Assembly (NCBI RefSeq): GCF_003010955.1
Contig: NZ_PGGO01000015.1
Span: 1 to 64,000 of the forward strand
DNA length: 64,000 nt
Direction of reading: 5' to 3'
DNA from: Phyllobacterium brassicacearum
GTDB lineage: Bacteria > Pseudomonadota > Alphaproteobacteria > Rhizobiales > Rhizobiaceae
Part shown: one piece after another, positions 32,894 through 42,200 of the stretch
How the letters are laid out: each line of letters opens with the position of its first letter
Position numbering within the stretch: the stretch's first letter is position 1
Made by a program: the position numbers and the translations under genes
Notes under the pieces: model-generated
Seen by the model: the letters and a program-made list of their open reading frames with translations, nothing else
What the model was told of the DNA's origin: nothing
Database searches by the model: none

Positions 32894-34241
32894 CGCGCGC
32901 GGCCGGATAGGGCGTTCTCCAAAGGATCGCCAGTCCGGCCAGCAGGAACAGGATGATCATCGCCATGCCAAGGCGTGGCGATCCGCTCAGCGCTGTCACG
33001 GTTGCAACCAGGAAGGGCGCAAGAAAGCTCGTCGCCCTTCCCGACAACGCGTAGAGGCCGAAATAGCGCCCGGCCTCGCCGGCCGAAACGCTGCGCGCCA
33101 TGTACGAACGTGACGAAGCCTGCACCGGTCCGAACGCAACACCAATGAGCAGGCCGAAACCGATATAGGCTTTTTCCGCCGGCGTTCCGAACAGTCCGCC
33201 GCTATCGGCGCCCGGCAATTGTACGATACCGAAAAGCGTATAGCCCGGACCGGTCGAGACGATGCCGATCGTCGCGATGGTCAGCAAGACCAGCGAGATC
33301 ACCACCACAACCTTCGACCCCAGCATCGTGTCGAGCTTGCTAGCGGAAAGACAACCAAAAATGGCGACCATGTTCAGTATGATGCCGAATATGCCTATTT
33401 CTGCCGTCGCCCAGCCGAACATGGTGGCGGCAAAGGCGCCTCCGAGCGCGATCAGCGCATTCACACCATCCTGGTAGATCATGCGCCCGACGAGAAAGCG
33501 GAATATCCCCGGGCGCTGCCGAACCTCGTTCAATGTCGACTTCAGTTCGCCAAGGCCCGCACGCACCGCCCTGCCAGCCGGAAGACCTCTCGTGCCATCC
33601 GGTGTAAACAGGAACATCGGCAGGATGAAGACGAGATACCACAGCGCCGACAGCGGTCCGGTTGCCCGATCCCCTTCTCCGAGCGCCGGGTCGAGCCCGA
33701 AAATTGGGGCAAGACCCAGCATCGTCTTGCCCGTCGTGGGCGACCCGGCCATGAAGGCAACAACGAAGATCAGCACGATCATGCCGCCGAGATAGCCGAG
33801 CCCCCACGCCATGTTCGAGATGCGGCCGATATCCTTTGGCGCCACCAGCCGTGGCATCATCGAATCGTTGAAGACGATAGAGAACTCCGCCGCAATCGAT
33901 GCCAGTGAGAAGAACACCAGCGGCAAGATCAGGCCGGAACCGGGCGCGGCGAACCACAGCATGATCAGCGACAGGATCTTGATGACGGCGAAGAAGCCGA
34001 TCCAGGGCTTGCGCCGTCCAGTCTGATCGGCGATCGATCCAAGCACTGGTGAGAGCACGGCGATGATCAGACCGGAAACGGCGATGCCGTAACCCCAGGC
34101 CGCCTGTCCGATTGCCGGATCGCTCGCCAGGCGCGAGACGAAATACGGCCCGAAGATGAAGGTCGTCACAACAGTGAAGAATGGCTGCGCCGCCCAGTCG
34201 AAGAGCATCCACCCCCAGATGCCCCTTCTCGGCACAGCCAT
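32883..34241 (-). CDS. UMF1/Atg22-type MFS transporter
   Basis: A 452-residue, 12-helix major facilitator protein. The opening [26 protein letters not shown] is typical of the UMF1 family related to yeast vacuolar Atg22 effluxer, as is the later [31 protein letters not shown]. Atg22 exports amino acids from the vacuole; the bacterial substrates are not established. Position 33 nt after the NAD-glutamate dehydrogenase gene, same strand, suggests cotranscription and a possible amino-acid link. Confidence 0.85.
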   Translation of the reverse strand: MAVPRRGIWGWMLFDWAAQPFFTVVTTFIFGPYFVSRLASDPAIGQAAWGYGIAVSGLIIAVLSPVLGSIADQTGRRKPWIGFFAVIKILSLIMLWFAAPGSGLILPLVFFSLASIAAEFSIVFNDSMMPRLVAPKDIGRISNMAWGLGYLGGMIVLIFVVAFMAGSPTTGKTMLGLAPIFGLDPALGEGDRATGPLSALWYLVFILPMFLFTPDGTRGLPAGRAVRAGLGELKSTLNEVRQRPGIFRFLVGRMIYQDGVNALIALGGAFAATMFGWATAEIGIFGIILNMVAIFGCLSASKLDTMLGSKVVVVISLVLLTIATIGIVSTGPGYTLFGIVQLPGADSGGLFGTPAEKAYIGFGLLIGVAFGPVQASSRSYMARSVSAGEAGRYFGLYALSGRATSFLAPFLVATVTALSGSPRLGMAMIILFLLAGLAILWRTPYPAARVSA

Positions 34242-34273
34242 TCCCGATCCTTTTTCGATTGCTTCCAAACCGC

Positions 34274-37200
34274 TTATGACAGGTCGGAGAGCAGACCGGC
34301 AGCGACCGCTAGTCGCGAAACCGTCAAATCGCCGGTTTCCACGATATTGGCCATGCGCTGCCTCACCTCGTCAACGCGTGCGCCGCGGCTCACCAGCCAA
34401 TCCTTGGCGGGATCGGTCTGCTTGCCGTATTTGCTTAAGGCCGCCACGGCGATACCGCGCCGCGCCTGACCGATCAGGTCTGTGGCACGCGCAAGCGCCA
34501 GCCCGTCATAGTAGTCGGCGACCGAAACCCCGCGTGCTGCATCCTCGATACGCCCGATACGGAAGGCCTCGGAAATGTCGAAGTAAGCCTTGCCGGCGCT
34601 GGCAATGTCGATGTTCGCCTGCTGAGCGACGGCAGCAATGTCCGGAATGATCGGCGCGATTTCGAGCCTTGCCAGTTGTGCAGCGAGTGCCGGCGATGCG
34701 CCAAGGGCGGCATTGCTTGCCGTGTCCTCGCGAATAAGGCCAGTCATCGACATTGGCAACAGCTTGTCCAAGCGCGGCTGCAGGGCATTGCGGGCCTGCC
34801 GGATCTCATCAATTGCTGCCCTGAGGCCGACCGTGGCTGTCCCGTTGCGCAGCACCCAAGCCGTTGTCCAGTTCAGCATCTGCGCCACCTTGGCGTAGAA
34901 ACCGTTCTGCGTATCACCCGAAATTGCATTGTCCAGCGCGTCGATCCCGGCAAACACCCCGTCGAGCTCGAAGCCATCGCGGACGATCACGTAGGCACGA
35001 ACAATCTCCGGCCCCGATTGACCGGTCAGATCAGAGAGCCGGCTAACGAAGGTTGGCCCGCCCCGGTTGATCACGTCATTGGCGAGCTGTGTTGCAATGA
35101 TTTCCCTGCGAAGGCGGTGCGTGCGAAGCTCTTCGCTAAACCCGGCCTTCATCTGGCTCGGGAAATAATCCATGAGCTCCTGTTCGAGATAGGGATCGTC
35201 CGGCAGGTTGCTCGCCAGCAGCTGATCGGACAACACGATCTTGGCATAGGCCAGGAGAACACCGAGTTCAGCGCGGGTCAGCGGTATGCCATCCACCTGC
35301 CGTTCCGCCAGCGCCTTGTCATCGGGCAGCGTTTCCACTTTCCGGTTGAGGAGCTTCTTTGTTTCGAGATCGCTGATGAAGCGGGCCTGATAGGCAAGGT
35401 CGGCGACACCGCGCCGCTGCGCCAGCGACAGGGCCAGCGTCTGCAGATAATTGTTGCGCAGCACCAGATCGCTGACCTCGTCAGTCATCGATTCCAGGAT
35501 CGTGTCGCGCTTCGCGCGTTGCAGCCTGCCCGTACGCATGGCCTGCGATAGCGCGATCTTGATGTTGACCTCAACGTCGGACGTGTTGACACCCGCCGAA
35601 TTGTCGATCGCATCGGAGTTGCAGCGGCCGCCGAGCAGGCCGAACTCGATGCGCGCCTTCTGCGTCACGCCGAGATTGGCGCCCTCACCGATGACCTTGG
35701 CACGCACGTCGCTGCCAGTGATGCGGATGGCGTCGTTGGAGCGGTCTCCTGCCTCTGCGTCGCTCTCCAAAGTCGAGCGTACATAGGTGCCGATACCGCC
35801 AAACCACAGAAGATCGACCGGCGCCTTCAGGATTGCCGTCATGATTTCGAAAGGCGTTGCCGTCGTCTTGGCTAGCCCGATGACTTTGGCCGCCTCCTTC
35901 GACAGGGTGATCGACTTCTGTGAACGTGAGAACACGCCGCCGCCTGCCGAAATCTTCGTCTTGTCGTAATCCTGCCAGCTGGAACGCGGCAGGTTGAACA
36001 GCCTCTGGCGCTCCTTCAGGCTGGCCTTCACGTCCGGCTCCGGATCGATGAAAATGTCGCGATGGTCGAAGGCGGCAACCAGCTTCGTCTGCGGCGACAA
36101 CAGCATGCCATTGCCGAAGACGTCGCCCGACATGTCGCCGACACCGACGACAGTGAATGGCGTCTTCTGGATATCGGTGCCGATCTCGCGGAAATGGCGC
36201 TTGACCGCTTCCCAGGCACCGCGGGCGGTGATGCCCATCTTCTTGTGGTCATAGCCGGCAGAGCCGCCGGACGCGAATGCATCGTCCAGCCAGAAGTCAT
36301 GCGCCTGGCTGATCGCGTTCGCCGTATCGGAGAATGTCGCCGTACCCTTGTCGGCTGCGACGACGAAATAGGGATCGTCCCCATCCAGCCGGATAATGTT
36401 TACCGGCGGCACGACCTTTTCGCCGTCAAGATTATCGGTCACCGAGAGCAGCGTCGAAATGAAAGTGATGTAGGCGGCACGCCCTGCCTCGAAGATGGCA
36501 TTGCGATCGCCCCCGGTCGGCAGGTGCTTCGGATAGAAGCCGCCTTTCGCGCCCACTGGCACAATCACCGCATTCTTCACCTGCTGCGCCTTGACGAGGC
36601 CAAGCACTTCGGTGCGATAGTCCTGGGCGCGATCGGACCAGCGCAGCCCGCCGCGGGCGACAGGGCCAAAGCGCAGGTGTACGCCCTCGACTTCGGGGCC
36701 GTAGACAAAGATCTCGCGATAAGGCCGTGGCTCCGGCAGGTCATCGAGCAGGCGCGGATCCAGCTTGAAGGCCAGTGTCACGCGCTCGCTTCCATCTTCC
36801 TCCGGCGCGAAGGCGTTCGTCCGCAACGTCGATTCGATCAGATTGAGGAAACGCCGCAGGATGCGGTCGTCATCGAGACTTGGAACTCCCTGCAGTGCCT
36901 CTTCGATGGCGGTCTTGATCACAGTCTGCTTGCGCTGTGATTGGGCGGCACCGGCCTTGGCGGGGTTAAGGCCCTGCTCGAACAGCTCGAACAACTGCTT
37001 GGCAATGAGCGGGTAGCGGTTGAGCGTTGCGGCAATGAAATCTTGCGAATAGGGAATGCCGGCCTGCTGCAGATAGCGGCCATAGGCGCGCAGGATAATG
37101 ATCTGGCGTGCTGTCAGCTGTCCGGTCAGGGCAAGAGCGTTGTATCCATCATTGTCCGACGCACCGCCCCAGATACTGCGGAAGACGTCCTCGTAGAGAT

Positions 37201-39067
37201 TGCCATTGTCGGAAAGGTCAATCGGCGACCCCGAGGCACTGACAAGCTCCATGTCGTGTACATAGAGCGGGCTGCCGTCGCCGGCAGGAAGTGCAAAGGT
37301 CTGCTCGCTGATGACGCGAAAGCCCATATTCTCGAGGAGCGGCACGCGCTGCGACAAGGCAACGGCCGAGCCATAATGATAGATCTTCAGCGAGGCAGCA
37401 TTCGGCCCATCGGTCCGATGCCGGTAGAAATCGACAAACAGCGGGTTGTTTCGCGAAAGGCCGGCAATGCGGCTCGCATCGACCAGCGCCTCGTCGGCCG
37501 AGAAATTCTCCCGGTAGGAATCCGGGAAAGCTGCGGCCAGGGCCGTAAATTCGGACAAGCCGGTGCGGTCACCGACTTCGGCAACCGCATCGTCCCAGGT
37601 GCGAACGATGGCGCGTACCGCTTCTTCCAGGGTCTCCCTCTTGACCTTGGGGAACTCGTCCTCGGCATGGCCGATGATGAAATGCACGCGGGCGAGATTG
37701 CCCTCGGGAAATGCCGGATAATAAGCCGACACATGCCCCTCATAAGTGGAGGCGAAGTAAGAGCCCATCTTCTCGCGCACCACGGAATCATAACGCTCGC
37801 GCGGAACGAAGACGATGATCGAAGCGAAGCGGCCGAACGGATCGACGCGCGGCAGCACGCGGACGCGAGGACGCTCGCCAAGGGCCAGAATGGCCTCGGC
37901 ATAGCGGGTCAGCGTCTTTACATCGATCTGGAACAGATCATCACGCGGGTAGCTCTCGAGAACATTCAGCAGCGCCTTGCCGGAATGATCTTCGCGATTG
38001 AAGCCGAGCCGGTTGATGACGGCTTCCGTCTTCGAGCGCAGATAAGGAATCTTGAGCACCGAACGCGTATAGGCGCCCGACGTGAAGAGGCCGACAAAAC
38101 GAATTTCGCCAGTGACGTTGCCATCACTGTCGAAGGTCTTGACGCCGATATAATCCATATAACCGCGGCGGTGCACCAGCGACTTGGTGTTCGACTTGGT
38201 GACGATCAGCGGCTCCGGGCCAGTGAGGAAGGCGATGATCTGCGGAGTAGTGGTGACACCCTGACTGCCGCGCTTCAGCACCCGCACGTCCGGGTCTGCC
38301 AGAATGCCGAGACCCGGCCTGCCGGACCGCTCCAGCTCGCCTGCGCCTTCGCTGCCCAGATAGTCGTATTCGCGCACACCGAGGAAGGTGAAATTGTCGT
38401 CGCGCAACCATTCGAGGAACGCCACGGCTTCCTCGGCCGCTGCCTTCTTCATTGGCAGCTTACCGGTCTTGTAGGCCACGATCGCGTCACTGAGGCGCGA
38501 CAGCATAGGCTTCCAGTCTCTCACTGCCTCGCGAACATGTTTGAGCACCAGTGTGAGCGCCGCAGTCATGATCTCGCGTGACGCCGCATCAAGCGCCGAA
38601 ACATGAATCTGCATCACGCTGACGCGCGAAACGTCCTTGCCGGGTTTCTCCGGACCGGCCGCACCGATGACTTTGTTCGACTTCGCATCGATATCCATGA
38701 CCGGATGCAGCACCAGATGGACGGTGCTGACCCTCTCGCTGATCTCGCCGAGGACCGAATCGAGCAGGAACGGCATGTTGTCGTTGATCAGTGAGATGAC
38801 GGTGACCGGGCGGCCATCACGGTAGACGAGGTTATTCTCGCTGACATCGACAACGGACTGCCCCGGCGTAAAGCGGGCCAGCGCGGCTTCAGCGAACCCC
38901 GCAGAGGTGCTTACAGCACCCGCATCGTAATCAGCGAGATCTTCTTCTGGAGCCCGGGCAAACAACAGCTCTTCGAACAGCCCTATTTCAGCTTTCTTCT
39001 CTTTTGCAGCTTTCGGCGGCTTTGACTTCGTCGCGGCTTTTACGTCTGTTTTCTTCTTGGAAGCCAT
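34274..39067 (-). CDS. gdhB: Large NAD-specific glutamate dehydrogenase
   Basis: A 1597-residue enzyme of the ~180-kDa GDH class that deaminates glutamate to 2-oxoglutarate with NAD, as in Streptomyces clavuligerus, Pseudomonas and Caulobacter. The catalytic segment FGPVARGGLRWSDRAQDYRTEV followed by AVIVPVGAKGGF lies near residue 805, and GVGDMSGDVFGNGML in the nucleotide-binding region. N- and C-terminal ~600-residue regulatory regions are typical. The N-terminus is Lys/Ala-rich. The ATG at 39067, with GAGGGGG upstream, is chosen over an upstream in-frame start that would add 33 residues. Confidence 0.95.
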   Translation of the reverse strand: MASKKKTDVKAATKSKPPKAAKEKKAEIGLFEELLFARAPEEDLADYDAGAVSTSAGFAEAALARFTPGQSVVDVSENNLVYRDGRPVTVISLINDNMPFLLDSVLGEISERVSTVHLVLHPVMDIDAKSNKVIGAAGPEKPGKDVSRVSVMQIHVSALDAASREIMTAALTLVLKHVREAVRDWKPMLSRLSDAIVAYKTGKLPMKKAAAEEAVAFLEWLRDDNFTFLGVREYDYLGSEGAGELERSGRPGLGILADPDVRVLKRGSQGVTTTPQIIAFLTGPEPLIVTKSNTKSLVHRRGYMDYIGVKTFDSDGNVTGEIRFVGLFTSGAYTRSVLKIPYLRSKTEAVINRLGFNREDHSGKALLNVLESYPRDDLFQIDVKTLTRYAEAILALGERPRVRVLPRVDPFGRFASIIVFVPRERYDSVVREKMGSYFASTYEGHVSAYYPAFPEGNLARVHFIIGHAEDEFPKVKRETLEEAVRAIVRTWDDAVAEVGDRTGLSEFTALAAAFPDSYRENFSADEALVDASRIAGLSRNNPLFVDFYRHRTDGPNAASLKIYHYGSAVALSQRVPLLENMGFRVISEQTFALPAGDGSPLYVHDMELVSASGSPIDLSDNGNLYEDVFRSIWGGASDNDGYNALALTGQLTARQIIILRAYGRYLQQAGIPYSQDFIAATLNRYPLIAKQLFELFEQGLNPAKAGAAQSQRKQTVIKTAIEEALQGVPSLDDDRILRRFLNLIESTLRTNAFAPEEDGSERVTLAFKLDPRLLDDLPEPRPYREIFVYGPEVEGVHLRFGPVARGGLRWSDRAQDYRTEVLGLVKAQQVKNAVIVPVGAKGGFYPKHLPTGGDRNAIFEAGRAAYITFISTLLSVTDNLDGEKVVPPVNIIRLDGDDPYFVVAADKGTATFSDTANAISQAHDFWLDDAFASGGSAGYDHKKMGITARGAWEAVKRHFREIGTDIQKTPFTVVGVGDMSGDVFGNGMLLSPQTKLVAAFDHRDIFIDPEPDVKASLKERQRLFNLPRSSWQDYDKTKISAGGGVFSRSQKSITLSKEAAKVIGLAKTTATPFEIMTAILKAPVDLLWFGGIGTYVRSTLESDAEAGDRSNDAIRITGSDVRAKVIGEGANLGVTQKARIEFGLLGGRCNSDAIDNSAGVNTSDVEVNIKIALSQAMRTGRLQRAKRDTILESMTDEVSDLVLRNNYLQTLALSLAQRRGVADLAYQARFISDLETKKLLNRKVETLPDDKALAERQVDGIPLTRAELGVLLAYAKIVLSDQLLASNLPDDPYLEQELMDYFPSQMKAGFSEELRTHRLRREIIATQLANDVINRGGPTFVSRLSDLTGQSGPEIVRAYVIVRDGFELDGVFAGIDALDNAISGDTQNGFYAKVAQMLNWTTAWVLRNGTATVGLRAAIDEIRQARNALQPRLDKLLPMSMTGLIREDTASNAALGASPALAAQLARLEIAPIIPDIAAVAQQANIDIASAGKAYFDISEAFRIGRIEDAARGVSVADYYDGLALARATDLIGQARRGIAVAALSKYGKQTDPAKDWLVSRGARVDEVRQRMANIVETGDLTVSRLAVAAGLLSDLS

Positions 39068-39175
39068 AAAATATTCCCCCTCGGCTCTATGATTGAGCCG
39101 ATCATAGCCATTCGGAAGGCATTTTCGACCACAAACTGCACGGTTGCGGTGAAAATCATGTGACACGCAATAAAA

Positions 39176-39808
39176 CTACAATTCGACCAGATGATCATCC
39201 AGTTCGTTGACATCATCGGGGCCTGTCGGGAAATGTTCTTCCAGCAACTGACCTGCTTTTTCGATCGCCTTGAGGAAGCCCGCGGTCAAATCATCCCTGT
39301 CCGCATGATCCGTTAGAATCGCAACGATATTGTTCCATTCATCCTGACGAACCTTGGCATTGATGCCGGCATCCGCAACGACCTCGGCATACTGTTCAGC
39401 CAGCGAAACGAACAGCAGGATGCCGGTGCGCTCGGTGGTCAGGTGAACATTGCGCGCCAGGAACTGCTGGATGGCATTGAGATGCGCACGCCGGTAGAGG
39501 ATGCGCTTTGGAACAAGCCACAGCGTGATGCTAGGTGCCAGCCACAACACCAGCACGGCCGTCAAGAATGCAGCGAGAATGGCAAGGCCGAAGACTGGCA
39601 GCGGCACAGTGTACCAGAACCAATGCGCCGTCACGGCGACGATCACCGCGGCCAAGAGAATGCCGCAGGCGACAGTAAAACCCGCAACGAAGAAATAGCT
39701 GTCGCTGCGCCGCGCCAGCACCGCGTAGATTTCGCCGCTCGTACGGCTTTCAGCGTCACGGATCGCCTCGGCTATGCTCTTATGGTCAGCTTCGTTCATG
39801 AGCTTCAT
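39176..39808 (-). CDS. TPM-domain membrane protein (COG3762-like)
   Basis: A 210-residue protein with a short TPM-like N-terminal part (IRDAESRTSGEIYAVLARRSDSYF), two or three membrane helices (about residues 37-95), then the rest of the TPM fold (RTGILLFVSLAEQYAEVVADAGI). The ATG at 39808 has a GGAGCTGGTGA site and starts 4 nt after the YgcG-like stop. TPM proteins of this type occur with LemA and YgcG; the biochemical role is unsettled. Confidence 0.85.
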   Translation of the reverse strand: MKLMNEADHKSIAEAIRDAESRTSGEIYAVLARRSDSYFFVAGFTVACGILLAAVIVAVTAHWFWYTVPLPVFGLAILAAFLTAVLVLWLAPSITLWLVPKRILYRRAHLNAIQQFLARNVHLTTERTGILLFVSLAEQYAEVVADAGINAKVRQDEWNNIVAILTDHADRDDLTAGFLKAIEKAGQLLEEHFPTGPDDVNELDDHLVEL

Positions 39809-39811
39809 AAT

Positions 39812-40675
39812 TCACCAGCTCCCCGATGCACCGCCGCCGCCGGATGATCCGCCGCCGCCGGAAAAGCCACCGCCTCCCCCGCCGCCCGAAGACCAGCCAC
39901 CACCGCCACCTGACCAGCCCCCGCCTCCGCCGGACCATCCGCCGCCACCTCCGCCACCATTTCGGGATGATCCTATGTCGAAGATCATGCCCAGCCATTC
40001 ATATCGGCCGGGAGAAATCTTGCGGCCGAAAGATGTCACGATGGCTGGCAGAATGAGCCCGCTGAAGAACATGAAAACAAAAATCGTGACGAAGATGAGC
40101 ATGAACCAGTCAACATCCGACGACTCTTCCTGAATATTGCGCCTCGCCCGCGCCTCGAGCTCGGCTGCGTCGCCGGACAGCACCGTCAAAATGCCGTCGA
40201 CGCCGCGCGAAATGCCCCCGGAGAAGTCGCCGGAGCGGAACCCGGGAATAATCGCGTTCTCGATAATCAGCTTCGAGAGGAGATCGGTCAGCGTGCCTTC
40301 GAGACCGTAACCGACTTCTATCCGAACCTTGCGGTCGTTCGGGGCTACGACCAGCAGCACGCCGTTGTTCTCCTGTTTCTGCCCGAGCGCCCAGGCACGG
40401 TAGAGCCGGTTGGAATAGGGCTCAATCTCCTCGCCGTCGAGGCTCGGCACGGTCACCACAACCACCTGGTCAGATGATTTCGCCTCGAAAGCCGCCAGTT
40501 TCTGGGTAATCTGCTCCCGCGTCGCCGGATCGATCACATTGGCGGCGTCGACCACACGTCCGGTGAGCGCCGGCAGCTCGGCAGTAAAGGCGCTGGCGAG
40601 CATCAAGAGCAGGAGTACGGCAGCCAGCAGCAAGCGGCCGGGCATCAAACCGGCCGTTCGCTTGCGGTCGGTCAT
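39812..40675 (-). CDS. YgcG-like TPM-domain protein with Gly-rich tail
   Basis: About 287 residues. A signal peptide or anchor (LLLAAVLLLLMLASAFTAE) is followed by a TPM domain (LTGRVVDAANVIDPATREQI, DQVVVVTVPSLDG, NNGVLLVVAPNDRKVRIEVGYGLEGTLTD), a second transmembrane helix near residue 195 and a ~50-residue C-terminal tail made of GGGGW/S repeats. The Gly-rich tail is typical of this family. ATG at 40675 or 40702 are both possible. It forms a tight cluster with lemA and the COG3762-like gene. Confidence 0.87.
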   Translation of the reverse strand: MTDRKRTAGLMPGRLLLAAVLLLLMLASAFTAELPALTGRVVDAANVIDPATREQITQKLAAFEAKSSDQVVVVTVPSLDGEEIEPYSNRLYRAWALGQKQENNGVLLVVAPNDRKVRIEVGYGLEGTLTDLLSKLIIENAIIPGFRSGDFSGGISRGVDGILTVLSGDAAELEARARRNIQEESSDVDWFMLIFVTIFVFMFFSGLILPAIVTSFGRKISPGRYEWLGMIFDIGSSRNGGGGGGGWSGGGGGWSGGGGGWSSGGGGGGGFSGGGGSSGGGGASGSW

Positions 40676-40711
40676 GACCGCGATTTGACCCGAAAGGGGC
40701 ATCGCAAGGGC

Positions 40712-41428
40712 CTAGAATTTGACTTGTGGCGTCTGCTTGGCGGCGTCGTCGATCGTGAACGTCTGGTAGGGCTCGTTCCCGGTGAACCAGATCCAGCTCC
40801 AGATCATCGTCGGCATGGTCTTGAGTGACGTATTATAGACGCGCACCGCCTCGATATAGTCACGCCGGGACACCGCGATGCGGTTCTCCGTACCCTCCAG
40901 CTGCGATTGCAGCGCCAGGAAGTTCTGGTTTGATTTCAACTCGGGATAATTCTCGACCACAGCCAACAAGCGTGACAACGCGCCGGTCAGGTTGGCCTGG
41001 TTGTCCTGGAACGCCTTGAACGCATTGGGATCGGTCAGCGTTTCCGGCGTCACCTGAACCTGCGTCGCCTTGGCGCGCGCCTCGACGACGGATGTCAGCA
41101 CATCCTTTTCCTGCGCCGCATAGCCTTTGACCGTCTCGACGAGGTTCGGGATCAGATCGGCACGGCGCTGATACTGGTTCAGCACTTCGCTCCAGGCGGC
41201 CTTCGCCCGTTCCTCATTGGTCGGAATCGTGTTGAACCCGCAGGCCGAGAGCAGCGGTACGAGAAGTGCGAGAGCAAGAACGGAAAGCGCACGGCGTGGC
41301 GCTAAAGCAATTCCAGGAAAAGTGGGAACCGGTTTTCCGTCTGGAATTGCGTCAATACAGAGAGGGAGAGCATTTCCATGTTTCCGTTTGAAATGGAAAT
41401 GCTCGATAAGGCTGGTCACATAGTGCAT
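40712..41428 (-). CDS. lemA: LemA-family lipoprotein-like protein with repeat-derived N-terminus
   Basis: A 238-residue product with a LemA domain (NEERAKAAWSEVLNQYQRRADLIPNLVETVKGYA...SNQNFLALQSQLEGTENRIAVSRRDY). A hydrophobic segment ending LLSACGF gives a lipobox. The only ATG with a ribosome site (GGGAGAGGATTCCG) is 41428, about 40 codons before the hydrophobic part; that stretch reads in frame through the repeat at 41304-41404. Either the signal peptide has a long odd n-region or an unusual start is used downstream. First gene of lemA-ygcG-TPM. Confidence 0.85.
   Translation of the reverse strand: MHYVTSLIEHFHFKRKHGNALPLCIDAIPDGKPVPTFPGIALAPRRALSVLALALLVPLLSACGFNTIPTNEERAKAAWSEVLNQYQRRADLIPNLVETVKGYAAQEKDVLTSVVEARAKATQVQVTPETLTDPNAFKAFQDNQANLTGALSRLLAVVENYPELKSNQNFLALQSQLEGTENRIAVSRRDYIEAVRVYNTSLKTMPTMIWSWIWFTGNEPYQTFTIDDAAKQTPQVKF
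41304..41404. repeat. Palindromic repeat family 2, composite copy 2 inside lemA 5' region
   Basis: Two modules. Module 1 (41304-41354) has GCAATTCC/GGAATTGC outer arms and GGAAAA/TTTTCC inner arms, as at 584 and 44221. Module 2 (41368-41404) is a perfect 12-bp inverted repeat GAGCATTTCCAT/ATGGAAATGCTC. The mosaic of palindromic units is like the rhizobial intergenic mosaic elements described in the literature; family identity is not verified. Confidence 0.85.
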
Positions 41429-41484
41429 CGGAATCCTCTCCCGGAGTTCAGATTCTTTGGCCGGACGGCCCGTGACTGATGATT

Positions 41485-41563
41485 CTAGTGGAACTTTGAA
41501 TTTGACATTTGAACCCGCGCGTTGCTGCAAATTGGGACTCAAATGTCAAATTCGTTTCACTAG
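41485..41563. repeat. Long-hairpin repeat, copy 1 (upstream of lemA)
   Basis: CTAGTGGAAC, then GAATTTGACATTTGA, is repeated inverted as TCAAATGTCAAATTC and GTTTCACTAG around a ~25-nt loop. It gives a stem of about 25 bp. A homologous copy is at 45171-45247. It lies 57 bp upstream of the lemA start. Confidence 0.88.
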
Positions 41564-41655
41564 CGAACGAAGCAATACGAACCTAGCCATTTTTTTCTGC
41601 AAAAGGAACTGGCAAAGCGCTATGGTGATTTGCATAGCAATCACATGGAATTGTC

Positions 41656-41904
41656 ATGCCCGACCAGGACAAAACGCGCGATCATGAAACTGAGTCCAAG
41701 CGCATTCTGGATCGACTCAACCACGAATCCGCCAGTGGCGGCCTGTCCGCCGTCGACCGCGCCAAGGGCCATTTTTCCGCCAAGGACGCCGATGCAGCCG
41801 ACCCGATCGAGGTCTGGGGGACGCGGATCGGCCGGCTTCTGGGATTGCTTGTCGTGATCGCCATGTTTATCTGGTTCCTCGGCTCCATTTTCGGCGTGTT
41901 TTAG
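41656..41904 (+). CDS. Small tail-anchored membrane protein, unknown
   Basis: An 82-residue protein with a hydrophilic, charged N-terminal half (many Asp, Lys and His) and one C-terminal helix LLGLLVVIAMFIWFLGSIFG, so it is predicted to be anchored by its C-terminus with the rest in the cytoplasm. I do not recognise a family. No clear ribosome site precedes the ATG. Its TAG stop is followed 3 nt later by the inverted-repeat element at 41908. Confidence 0.65.
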   Translation: MPDQDKTRDHETESKRILDRLNHESASGGLSAVDRAKGHFSAKDADAADPIEVWGTRIGRLLGLLVVIAMFIWFLGSIFGVF

Positions 41905-41907
41905 GCA

Positions 41908-42165
41908 GTAAACTCATGAACAGGATCGACAATGGCGTCTGAAACGGCAAGAAGATGCGAGGAGAGTTGCGAAGGGCGGGGTGTTTCCCCCGGCCGAGCA
42001 GCTCGACACTGCAGCTTGCAGCCGTTTCGGCGTCCGCAGGATAGGGTCCATTTGCCCGGCAACCTCGTCGCAAAGGCTCGACAATGGATAAACATTTCCA
42101 TCGCCTATGCTCCTCGTATCCGAACAAATGGCCTCCTGCCATTTCGACCCTGTTCATGAGTTTAC
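41908..42165. mobile_element. MITE-like element with terminal inverted repeats
   Basis: 258 bp bounded by GTAAACTCATGAACAGG (41908-41924) and its exact reverse complement ending at 42165, with similarity continuing to ~28 bp including TCGA and AATGGC. There is no full-length transposase ORF inside. The size and ends suggest a non-autonomous insertion or an IS remnant. No target-site duplication was confirmed. Confidence 0.6.
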
Positions 42166-42200
42166 GGCCCAGATTTCTCCTCCTGCATGAGTATCCCTGA

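Noticed and set aside
36941-38581. A 546-codon open frame opposite the NAD-glutamate dehydrogenase
   Set aside because: It is antisense to a gene with clear catalytic motifs, has no recognisable domain and follows from the high-GC codon bias that removes stops on the opposite strand.
39830-39965. CCGCCG-rich tandem stretch as a CRISPR-like or VNTR locus
   Set aside because: It encodes the Gly-rich tail typical of the YgcG family; no regular repeat-spacer pattern.
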